This document shows positions 1 to 6,145 of a DNA stretch of 22,724 nt, piece after piece; the first letter of the stretch is position 1, and each line of letters starts with the position of its first letter. Source of the stretch: DAISIL01 sp036822015. Lineage in GTDB: Bacteria; Bacteroidota; Bacteroidia; Cytophagales; Bernardetiaceae. A model generated the notes under the pieces. It worked only from the letters and a program-made list of their open reading frames with translations, was not told where the DNA came from and made no database searches. The translations under genes were made by a program, and so were the position numbers. The stretch is taken from positions 1 through 22,724 of the forward strand of contig DAISIL010000053.1 of assembly GCA_036822015.1 (NCBI GenBank). The letters run 5' to 3'.

Positions 1-61
1 TGATGTGTTACTCGTTGGGTTTGCCGGCAAAACCCCCATTTAAACCAACCCCCCCTCATTT

Positions 62-532
62 ATGCTTCCCGAAAACAACGAAATCTCCATCCAATTTGAT
101 CCCCAAGACCTCCAAAAGATACAGGCTGCCCTCCAGACCATCCAGGAGACCTTGATGCCCTACCTGATCGCCCTGGCTCCCGAAGACCGCCCAGCACTCC
201 CGCGCCTTACACCACGGATGCGGGCTTTCATCGAACGCGCCCTCGAGCTGATCGCAGAGAACCCCGAGTACAAACCACCTTTCCTGGATACCGAAGCCTT
301 GAAGGTGGACTGGCAGGCCGTCCTCCAGCTGGAAGCCTTGCGCAAACCCCTCCAGGAAACCCTCGATTACATCAACGACAGTGAGGCCCTCTCGGGCAAT
401 GAAGCCTATTTCGCTGCCCTGGTCTTCTACAACCAAATTAAGCACGCCGCCCGCACCAACGCCACTGGTGCAAGCCTGATCTTGAAAGAACTAGAAAACC
501 TCTACCCAGGGCAGCACCTCCCCAAAAAATAA
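62..532 (+). CDS. Conserved hypothetical protein, small helical
   Basis: A 156-residue protein that I cannot assign a function. It is acidic in the first half, has no signal peptide or membrane segment, and reads as mostly helical. Visible landmarks are a PxLPRLTPRM stretch near residues 46-54, a helix ending in ENPEYKPPFLD around 66-76, and a C-terminal SGNEAYFAALVFYNQIK segment (about 111-127) followed by a basic tail ending PGQHLPKK. I recall similar uncharacterised proteins of about 150 residues (PPFLD, then GSEAYxAALxFYNSVK) in many Bacteroidota, so this is probably a real lineage-conserved family, but that is memory and not a search. The gene starts at the first ATG after an AT-rich leader. 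It ends 64 bases before tmRNA, which has its own promoter. Codon use matches the neighbouring genes. Confidence 0.75.
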   Translation: MLPENNEISIQFDPQDLQKIQAALQTIQETLMPYLIALAPEDRPALPRLTPRMRAFIERALELIAENPEYKPPFLDTEALKVDWQAVLQLEALRKPLQETLDYINDSEALSGNEAYFAALVFYNQIKHAARTNATGASLILKELENLYPGQHLPKK

Positions 533-548
533 AAAACGATACAGGAAC

Positions 549-579
549 TTGGCCCTAGGCTTTTTTTGTTGTACCTTTG
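549..579 (+). promoter_or_regulatory. Bacteroidota-type promoter for ssrA
   Basis: TTG at 549-551 is followed after 20 bases by TACCTTTG at 572-579. This matches the Bacteroidota primary sigma factor pattern TTG/TAnnTTTG. Transcription would begin a few bases downstream, leaving a short leader before the mature tmRNA 5' end at 596 that RNase P would remove. Confidence 0.7.
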
Positions 580-595
580 CAGACACTTTGCATAC

Positions 596-962
596 GGGGT
601 CGACTGGTTTTGACAGGATGAAAAGTGGCGTGTAAGCGTGTCGGGTGATGGAGGCAGCACCCGTGAACAAGCCTTCCAACCAATAACTGGCGAATCTAAC
701 TACGCCCTTGCTGCCTAATCCGATAGGATAGGATAGTGAGTGTCCGGTAAAGTCTTTGTTCTGCTGACTTTACATAAGGGCATCGAACCGCAGAAATAGC
801 CACGGGTAGGGTTGTGATGCCCGGGCGAAACACGACGCAACTAAGGACAAAGTAGGGGGCCGCTAGCCAGCTTTGTCTCGAAAATCCACCAGCGGATACG
901 CACGTAGAAAGCATGATCGCTTTCGTATCTGGACGAGGGTTCGAGTCCCTCCGACTCCACCA
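596..962 (+). ncRNA. ssrA: Transfer-messenger RNA (tmRNA)
   Basis: This RNA rescues ribosomes stalled on broken messages by acting first as alanyl-tRNA and then as a short mRNA that adds a degradation tag, together with SmpB. The 5' end GGGGTCG (596-602) pairs over seven bases, with one G-U, with CGACTCC (952-958), followed by A and an encoded CCA (960-962). The typical GACTGGTTTTGACAGG stretch follows the 5' end. A T-arm with GGGTTCGAGTCCC lies just before the acceptor strand. The tag reading frame is at 689-718 and encodes GESNYALAA. The middle is GC-rich and repetitive enough for the usual pseudoknots, which I did not fold. The length of 367 nt is normal for a one-piece tmRNA. Open reading frames on either strand across it are spurious. 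Confidence 0.97.
689..718 (+). other. tmRNA tag reading frame (GESNYALAA, TAA stop)
   Basis: The resume codon GGC at 689 is followed by codons for E S N Y A L A A and a TAA at 716-718. The hydrophobic ALAA end is the usual ClpXP/ClpAP recognition signal. The NYALAA ending fits tags I recall from Bacteroidota. Confidence 0.9.
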
Positions 963-996
963 AAACCTTACTTTGACAACAAAGTAAGGTTTTTTT
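962..996 (+). terminator. Rho-independent terminator of ssrA
   Basis: A perfect 13-bp inverted repeat (962-974 and 981-993) surrounds a 6-base loop and runs into a T tract to 996. The left arm begins at the last base of tmRNA, so transcription stops right after the mature 3' end. hisS starts 23 bases further on, so it needs read-through or a promoter I could not see. Confidence 0.9.
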
Positions 997-1018
997 CATC
1001 AAAAAAAACAAGTAAGCC

Positions 1019-2407
1019 ATGGCAGGCATCAAACCAAGCATCCCCAAAGGTACCCGAGACTTCAACCCAGAGGAACTCTCCCGAAGGCAGTATATCTTCC
1101 AGACCATCCAGACGGTCTTTGAACGTTACGGATTTGATCCCATCCAGACCCCCGTCATGGAAAACCTCCAAACGCTTACGGGTAAGTACGGTGATGAAGG
1201 CGATCAGTTGGTTTTTAAAATCCTCAATTCTGGTGATTTCCTCAAAAAAATAACACCTGCTATGCGCAGCGAGTTGGATTACCAAGATTGGTTGCCCAAA
1301 GTTGCCGAAAAAGGCTTGCGCTATGACCTCACGGTTCCTTTTGCTCGATACGTGGTCATGCACCAGCACGAACTCACCTTTCCGTTTCGGCGATACCAAA
1401 TTGCTCCCGTTTGGCGGGCCGATCGTCCGCAGCGCGGGCGTTATCGCGAGTTTGTACAGTGTGATGCCGATGTAATCGGGACAAAATCGCTGATCGTAGA
1501 GACCGAACTCCTCCAAATTTTTGATGAGGTCTTTACGGCTTTGGGCTTACCGGTGGTTATCAAAATCAATCATCGACAAATTCTGCAAGGACTTGCTGAA
1601 AAAGCAGGTATCCCTAATCAGATGATGGAAATGACCATCGCCTTGGACAAAATCGAAAAGATTGGCTGGGGTGGTGTCGTTCAAGAACTCCAAAAGGCAG
1701 GAGTTGTGGAGACAGCTACCGATGTAATTGCAGACTTTGTGAGCATTTCCCAAAAGCCAGACTTCTCTACCGCAGATTTGAGCGATTTTTTTGGCGATCA
1801 GGCGACAGCTCAGCAGGCGATCCAGGACTTGAATGAGGTACAGACGCTTCTGGCATCGGTTCCCTTCCAGCAAAACTTGCGCCTGGATGCTAGCCTGGCC
1901 CGGGGGCTCAACTACTATACGGGTTGTATTTTTGAGGTAGTGGCCCGTGATGTGCCGATGGGCAGCATCGCGGCCGGTGGTCGTTATGATGACCTAACGG
2001 GTGTCTTTGGCCTGCCCGATGTCTCGGGGGTGGGCATTTCCTTTGGGGCGGATCGGGTGTATGATGTCTTGGAGCAGTCTGATCTGTTTCCCGCGCATAC
2101 ACAGGTACATACGCGGGTGTTGCTGGTGGGTTTTGATGAGGCAGCGCGGCGTTTTCTGTTTCCTGTCTTGCGTCAGCTACGCGATGCTGGCTTACGGACA
2201 GAGCTTTATCCGCAGCAGTCCAAACTCAAAAAGGCACTGGACTACGCCAACAAAAAGACGATCCCGTNNNNNNNNNNGGGGTTGGCGGTCGTCCTGGTGG
2301 GAGAGGATGAGATGCAGTCTGGCCACCTGACGCTCAAAAACATGCAATCGGGGGAGCAGATAAGCTGCTCGGTAGAGGAGTTGGTTAGGAATTTGAGCGT
2401 TTCCTAA
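1019..2407 (+). CDS. hisS: Histidyl-tRNA synthetase
   Basis: Charges tRNA-His with histidine in the cytoplasm. The 462-residue length (counting the N gap) is normal for the family. The class II motifs are clear: GTRDFNPEE with the motif 1 helix near the N-terminus; YDLTVPFARY and FRRYQIAPVWRADRPQRGRYREF for motif 2; the histidine-specific LARGLNYYTG; and AAGGRYDDL with VGISFGADR for motif 3. The C-terminal anticodon-binding domain follows. The chosen ATG at 1019 puts the first conserved block 9 residues from the start. Ten Ns at 2268-2277 lie in the anticodon-binding domain and translate to four X residues without breaking the frame (see the gap entry). The last 23 bases overlap the convergent HesB/IscA-like gene. 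Confidence 0.97.
   Translation: MAGIKPSIPKGTRDFNPEELSRRQYIFQTIQTVFERYGFDPIQTPVMENLQTLTGKYGDEGDQLVFKILNSGDFLKKITPAMRSELDYQDWLPKVAEKGLRYDLTVPFARYVVMHQHELTFPFRRYQIAPVWRADRPQRGRYREFVQCDADVIGTKSLIVETELLQIFDEVFTALGLPVVIKINHRQILQGLAEKAGIPNQMMEMTIALDKIEKIGWGGVVQELQKAGVVETATDVIADFVSISQKPDFSTADLSDFFGDQATAQQAIQDLNEVQTLLASVPFQQNLRLDASLARGLNYYTGCIFEVVARDVPMGSIAAGGRYDDLTGVFGLPDVSGVGISFGADRVYDVLEQSDLFPAHTQVHTRVLLVGFDEAARRFLFPVLRQLRDAGLRTELYPQQSKLKKALDYANKKTIPXXXXGLAVVLVGEDEMQSGHLTLKNMQSGEQISCSVEELVRNLSVS
2268..2277. other. Assembly gap, 10 Ns inside hisS
   Basis: Ten undetermined bases after the codons for Ile-Pro in YANKKTIP. Sequence resumes as G-LAVVLVGEDEM. In HisRS proteins the segment after this Ile-Pro usually runs within a few residues into a V/I-G-E-D/E-E motif. 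The gap plus the next glycine codon therefore looks like four to six residues too many, and the true gap may be close to zero. The Ns probably mark a scaffold join of arbitrary length. Confidence 0.9.
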
Positions 2408-2684
2408 ACACAAATCCCCGTTCGTGTTCGCGCTCCTCGAAGGCTAGTTCCATGCCGACCAAAAACAACAACTGCTGTTTTTGGTACATCACCTCCAGAC
2501 CCTCCCAGACAAAGACGACATCTTCGGGCTTGGGACGATCAAAGCCCAGGCGATACCGCGCCCCACCACAGCCCGAACCACCCTCGACGAGCAGCCGCAG
2601 GCCATAACCTTCGGGTACTTGTTTGCTGGCGATGATTTGTTTGATTTCGGCGACGGCCTGTGGCGTAATCGAGACGGGTAACAT
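2385..2684 (-). CDS. HesB/IscA-like protein with a single cysteine
   Basis: A 99-residue protein of the A-type iron-sulfur carrier fold. It begins with a helix (SITPQAVAEIKQIIA), then GYGLRLLVEGGSGCGGARYRLGFD (residues 27-49) containing the only cysteine, C39. Near the C-terminus GMELAFEEREHERGFVF (77-93) matches the family strand that normally precedes the CxC pair. The chain ends six residues later in RKRSNS, without those two cysteines. Classic IscA/SufA proteins use three cysteines, so this one should not hold a cluster in the usual way. I recall similar one-cysteine paralogs in other Bacteroidota, so this is probably a separate subfamily and not a broken gene. It lies 42 bases after the glucosaminidase gene with a good promoter between them, and it overlaps the end of hisS tail to tail. 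Confidence 0.85.
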   Translation of the reverse strand: MLPVSITPQAVAEIKQIIASKQVPEGYGLRLLVEGGSGCGGARYRLGFDRPKPEDVVFVWEGLEVMYQKQQLLFLVGMELAFEEREHERGFVFRKRSNS

Positions 2685-2706
2685 GGGCGTTGATGGGTTT
2701 AAGGCT

Positions 2707-2738
2707 CAAATGTAAGACGGTTTTGCTTAATGATCCAA
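2707..2738 (-). promoter_or_regulatory. Promoter for the HesB/IscA-like gene
   Basis: Read on the minus strand, TTG (2738-2736) is followed after 21 bases by TACATTTG (2714-2707), matching the Bacteroidota pattern. The upstream half lies in the last codons of the glucosaminidase gene. It would give a leader of about 20 bases before the ATG at 2684. Confidence 0.6.
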
Positions 2739-3683
2739 CAAATCTAAGTGATAGCGACGAATGATTTTTTTGAGTAACTCCCCGTAGAGCGGCGAGGTGG
2801 CATAACCCACGCCCCCGTACTGGCTCGAGCCGATGGCATCAGCCCAGGCCTCAAAATTCTTGCCTTTCCTGAATAGGGGGGCATAGCGCGTATGGGCATG
2901 TAAGAACTCGGAATGCGCCCGAAACGATGCCCAAGCCGTAGGGTAGGCATAAAAACGATCCTGGATGCGGCAGCGATACAAGGAGCGGTTGTTGATGGTT
3001 ACAGGCTTGTAATCCAGGATTTTGTCTCGGTTGTGTGCAAGTTCTTCGGCGGTGTAGTATTCCGTGGTCGTGAAGGTTTGGCCGCTGCGGTTTTTGGATT
3101 TGATGCCGAAGTAGTTGTTGCCGATGACGCGCTTGCCGTAGGCGGTTTCGAGGGCAGCTTGGGCTAGCTTGACCGATGCCGGCACATGAAATTTGACCTG
3201 CTCCATCAATGCCGTTTCGATCACGTGCAACGCCGAGGTGTCCGCAAAGAAAGCAATGGCGTGTGCCGGCGCACCCGAAGCATATAATATTTTTTCCCGA
3301 AACAAGTGGGCTATTCGCCGATGCAATGCCAACAACTCTTGGTCTTTGAGTTGATCCAGGCGCGAGACCCGTGCCTTAACCAAAGCCTGGGCCAGAAGCA
3401 TCTGCTTGGCTACCACGAACTGCTCTTCTAAGGCTGCGTTTGCCCCCGATTCAACCTCTAGCAGTGCCATGACATAGCCCAGAGCATCGCTGCCATAGTA
3501 GTTGTTTTCCTGGTGCTGAATGCGCGGACGCAAGACCTGAAATAGCACCGAAAAAGCCAATAGCGCGATCACCAATACGAGCATACGATCATTGACGACG
3601 ATCAAAAACGTGTATATTTTTTGTCCCCAGCGGAGGCTAAATTGGACGGGGCGCGGTGGCGGCCAGCGTTTTATCAGTTGCAT
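2727..3683 (-). CDS. Membrane-anchored glucosaminidase (GH73/FlgJ-like)
   Basis: A likely peptidoglycan hydrolase of 318 residues that cuts glycan strands in the periplasm. A proline/arginine-rich cytoplasmic stub (about residues 1-33) is followed by one membrane segment, MLVLVIALLAFSVLF (34-48), then a helical linker and the glucosaminidase domain (about 160-318). The domain core reads VKLAQAALETAYGK with the probable catalytic glutamate at residue 179, then NNYFGIKSK, and later FRAHSEFL and YATSPLYGELL, all typical of the GH73/FlgJ family. I start it at the ATG at 3683. A longer frame opens at a TTG at 3722, but the best promoter's -7 box covers that position, so the TTG would not be in the message. 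The upstream neighbour is an ATP-grasp gene 99 bases away. Function is inferred from the fold family; no activity is shown. Confidence 0.88.
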   Translation of the reverse strand: MQLIKRWPPPRPVQFSLRWGQKIYTFLIVVNDRMLVLVIALLAFSVLFQVLRPRIQHQENNYYGSDALGYVMALLEVESGANAALEEQFVVAKQMLLAQALVKARVSRLDQLKDQELLALHRRIAHLFREKILYASGAPAHAIAFFADTSALHVIETALMEQVKFHVPASVKLAQAALETAYGKRVIGNNYFGIKSKNRSGQTFTTTEYYTAEELAHNRDKILDYKPVTINNRSLYRCRIQDRFYAYPTAWASFRAHSEFLHAHTRYAPLFRKGKNFEAWADAIGSSQYGGVGYATSPLYGELLKKIIRRYHLDLLDH

Positions 3684-3719
3684 GGTGCTTGTATTTTGGA
3701 TGAAAGCTAATTGTGTTAG

Positions 3720-3749
3720 CAAAAATACGGATTAACTTTGGTAAAACAA
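3720..3749 (-). promoter_or_regulatory. Promoter for the glucosaminidase gene
   Basis: On the minus strand TTG (3749-3747) is followed after 19 bases by TATTTTTG (3727-3720). The predicted transcript start falls near 3713, about 30 bases before the ATG at 3683, which supports that start over the upstream TTG. Confidence 0.65.
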
Positions 3750-3782
3750 GTTTTGGTGTATTTTTTTTGCTAAAAAAATTAG

Positions 3783-4727
3783 CTAATTTTTTCCTTCTTC
3801 AAATACCTTCCGCAAGACCTGACGATAGACCATCTTAGCAATGGCATAACCATCCGGTGCTTGCTCAATAAAACTTCTGCCGAGGAGTCCAGAGTTGATT
3901 TCGAGAACCATCTGCTCTCCGTCGCTTGTCTGGATAACATCCACAGAGGCAAAGCGAATGCCGATCGTGTGTGCGGCTTTCAGGACCAGGGACTGGAGCT
4001 GATGGGGGATATTGGTCAGGAGACGTGGCTTAGCCCCGCCACTCAGGTTGTTCTTTTGGAGGACGGGAATAAGTGTTCCGCGATTTGGGATTTCCTTGGG
4101 GTTAAGGTGTGTAGGGATGGGATGTTGTGCGGCCGCAAAGAGTGCTTGATGCGTTTGTTGTCCGTCGGCGATGAGCATGGGGATGTCTTTGGCGTAAGCC
4201 AGCAGGATGGCATCATCCAGGACAAGGAGTCGGTACTCGGTCGCGATCTCGAGCCAGGGTGAAAGACAAAACGAGCGATCCAACTGCCAAAGCCGATGCG
4301 CGGCGGCCTCCAAATCCCGAGGGTTTTGCACAAAATACACCTCCTGCCCTCGCGTACCGCGATTGGGCTTAGCCACCACTCTAAACCGATGCGCCCGAGC
4401 GTAAGCGTGCAGCGATTCCCAAACGCCTTCCTCCGAGACCCAGCCTGTTGCCTCAGGTTGCACAAACAACTGATGCGCTACGGCAGCCAGTCCGGCATCG
4501 GTGAGTAAGGTATAGGTGGCTGCTTTATCAAGGGCAAGCATTTGGGCTGTTACGCTGTTGAGATCAAACTGATACCCGTACACCCAATGCACCGAATGGG
4601 CATCCGAGAGACGAGCAATCCAGTCTTGCGAAAAAAAAGAGACTGCCCAGCCCTCTTCCTGGCACAACTCCCGCAAAATACGCACAAAATACCGCTGACG
4701 GCTATCGGCGTAAGTAAGTTCTGGCAT
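3783..4727 (-). CDS. ATP-grasp domain protein, possible peptide ligase
   Basis: A 314-residue soluble protein with a full ATP-grasp domain, resembling the C-terminal parts of RimK, GshF and cyanophycin synthetase. Visible elements are the lid-like DKAATYTLLTDAGLAAVAH (about 67-85); RVVAKPNRGTRGQEVYFV (116-133) with the ATP-binding lysine K120 and a glycine/arginine loop; WLEIATEYRLLVLDDAILLAY (158-178); NNLSGGAKP (226-234); and metal-binding ASVDV (260-264) and VLEINSG (274-280). Such enzymes join a carboxylate to an amine through an acyl-phosphate. The substrate cannot be read from the sequence. The N-terminal 60 residues lack a recognisable separate domain. It sits between menF and the glucosaminidase gene, 125 and 99 bases away, so no partner is implied. 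An AT-only palindrome (3773-3792) covers the stop codon and could act as a weak terminator. Confidence 0.82.
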   Translation of the reverse strand: MPELTYADSRQRYFVRILRELCQEEGWAVSFFSQDWIARLSDAHSVHWVYGYQFDLNSVTAQMLALDKAATYTLLTDAGLAAVAHQLFVQPEATGWVSEEGVWESLHAYARAHRFRVVAKPNRGTRGQEVYFVQNPRDLEAAAHRLWQLDRSFCLSPWLEIATEYRLLVLDDAILLAYAKDIPMLIADGQQTHQALFAAAQHPIPTHLNPKEIPNRGTLIPVLQKNNLSGGAKPRLLTNIPHQLQSLVLKAAHTIGIRFASVDVIQTSDGEQMVLEINSGLLGRSFIEQAPDGYAIAKMVYRQVLRKVFEEGKN

Positions 4728-4755
4728 AAAAATAATAAGAAGACGATACGCCCGC

Positions 4756-4763
4756 CAAAGATA
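4756..4763 (-). promoter_or_regulatory. Possible -7 element for the ATP-grasp gene
   Basis: TATCTTTG on the minus strand fits the Bacteroidota -7 box and lies 28 bases before the ATG at 4727. No TTG is found at the usual spacing upstream, so this is a half match. Confidence 0.4.
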
Positions 4764-4852
4764 GGTGTTTATTAAAATTCAGGATCACAGATACGCAATT
4801 TGCTTCAAAAGAATGCACAATAAGGGTGAGAATATGCTACCAGGGGAGCTAG

Positions 4853-6121
4853 TCAGGATGCCAGGACGCTCCCCAGGGTTTCAAATTTCATTTCGGTTTC
4901 TTGCCACTCTTGTTCAGCTACCGAATCCCGGGTAATGCCACCACCGGCATACAGGATCGCTTGCTGGTTGCGCACCTGCATACAGCGCAGTTGTACGAAG
5001 AGCTGTGTATTCCCGTGTAAGTTTGTGGGGCCTAAGTAACCACTATAAAAAGAGCGGTCGTAGTTTTCGTGGCGCAACAAAAATTCTAATGCGGGTTCTT
5101 TGGGCATCCCACAGACAGCCGATGTAGGGTGCAGGAGTTGGAGCATGACCGTGGGTAGTTCGGGAAAGTGTGCTGCTCGGGTATCCACCCAAAAGTCAGT
5201 ACGGAGATGAATCAGGTTGCCCGCAGCTACTGTTTTGGGACCTTCCTCCTGAAACTCTCTTAGACGTATCTTTTTGAAGCAGTTGATGATATACCGGCTT
5301 ACCATCGCCTGTTCCTCGATTTCTTTCTCCCGCCAGGAGGCTTGTTTGAGACTGCTCAAGCCTGCCCTGGATTGTGTGCCAGCCAGAGCCATTGTTCGAA
5401 AAATACCGTTTTCATCTTGACTGATGAGTGTCTCGGGGGTGGCACTCATCCAGGTGCCAATGCCAGGCGCACTGACCAGGCTTACGAAAGCATTTGGATA
5501 GCGTTGGCATAAGGCCTCGAAGGTATCCAGAAGAGAAAAATCTTTGGCAAGTGTGTAGGTTTTGGTTCTTGAAAGTACAAATTTAATAAAATCACCAGCA
5601 GCGATGCGCTTCAGCCCACGCTGCAAGGTCTCGCGGTAGGTGGGCCAATCCACGGAGTGATCTCTGCTCGGAGCTGCAAAAAAAGATGGTTTTTGAGTGG
5701 TTGCTTTCATTTTCGAGAAGGTCTCCTTGCGTTCGTAGAGGGGCGTACCGTAGGCTTGGGTGCGCGGACCCTCTTGTACCGTCTGGCTATCAGAGCGAAA
5801 GTAAAGATCGGCGTGCAGAAAATAGGCTTTGCCTTCGTTTTGGAAAGGAGCTATCAGAAAACCCGCCGGTAATTCAGACAAATCGGGGGTGCAGTGCACA
5901 GGCTGTCCCGAGAGGTCGATGAGCAAATGCTTTTCCTTTTGGTGAGGCATCTGCCACAAAGCCATTGGGTATCCATCCGATACAGCCTGCACAGCCAACG
6001 TAGCCAGCGCAGGTAAGGGGCAATGAAGACGGGTCTGAATCACGTTTTTTTCTTTTATCAACGGATAGTGGAGGATAATTGGTTCAAGATTTGATTTTTT
6101 TATGTAGCTTTTACCGTGCAT
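4853..6121 (-). CDS. menF: Isochorismate synthase
   Basis: Converts chorismate to isochorismate, the first committed step toward menaquinone (or a siderophore), in the cytoplasm. The chorismate-binding domain fills about residues 155-415 of 422. Key blocks are FIKFVLSRTK with the general base lysine K180, MSATPETLI (225-233), MALAGTQSR (244-252), LHPTSAVCGMPK (330-341), ENYDRSFYSGYLGP (352-365) and YAGGGITRDSVAEQEWQETE (391-410), all standard for MenF/EntC/DhbC. The ATG at 6121 is the only ATG before the conserved N-terminal helix (ALATLAVQAVSDGYPMALW). A GTG 26 codons in is a possible shorter start, since the first 25 residues look unconserved. No other menaquinone gene is nearby, and no siderophore genes are seen, so menaquinone is the likelier use. 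It is divergent from the 7TM phosphatase gene. Confidence 0.92.
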   Translation of the reverse strand: MHGKSYIKKSNLEPIILHYPLIKEKNVIQTRLHCPLPALATLAVQAVSDGYPMALWQMPHQKEKHLLIDLSGQPVHCTPDLSELPAGFLIAPFQNEGKAYFLHADLYFRSDSQTVQEGPRTQAYGTPLYERKETFSKMKATTQKPSFFAAPSRDHSVDWPTYRETLQRGLKRIAAGDFIKFVLSRTKTYTLAKDFSLLDTFEALCQRYPNAFVSLVSAPGIGTWMSATPETLISQDENGIFRTMALAGTQSRAGLSSLKQASWREKEIEEQAMVSRYIINCFKKIRLREFQEEGPKTVAAGNLIHLRTDFWVDTRAAHFPELPTVMLQLLHPTSAVCGMPKEPALEFLLRHENYDRSFYSGYLGPTNLHGNTQLFVQLRCMQVRNQQAILYAGGGITRDSVAEQEWQETEMKFETLGSVLAS

Positions 6122-6124
6122 TTG

Positions 6125-6132
6125 TATTTTTG
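6125..6132 (+). promoter_or_regulatory. Possible -7 element for the 7TM phosphatase gene
   Basis: TATTTTTG matches the Bacteroidota -7 box. A TTG at the proper distance is missing. If used, the message would begin around 6137, giving a very short leader before the ATG at 6146 and excluding the GTG at 6116 and the ATG at 6134 as starts. Confidence 0.4.
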
Positions 6133-6145
6133 TATGTCTTTGCCC

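Noticed and set aside
17..35. Inverted repeat GGGTTTGCCGGCAAAACCC as a terminator of an upstream gene
   Set aside because: The stem is short, with an unpaired base, and no T tract follows on either strand; the upstream gene is outside the window.
696..1107. Open frames on the minus strand (and one on the plus strand from 873) across ssrA
   Set aside because: They overlap a clear tmRNA and its terminator; the translations have no recognisable features.
968..1516. Minus-strand open frame of 182 codons opposite hisS
   Set aside because: Antisense to clear HisRS motifs, composition and sequence do not look like a protein family, no promoter.
6116..6145. GTG start 30 bases upstream for the 7TM phosphatase
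   Set aside because: It would put ten non-signal residues ahead of a normal signal peptide and lies upstream of the likely transcript start.
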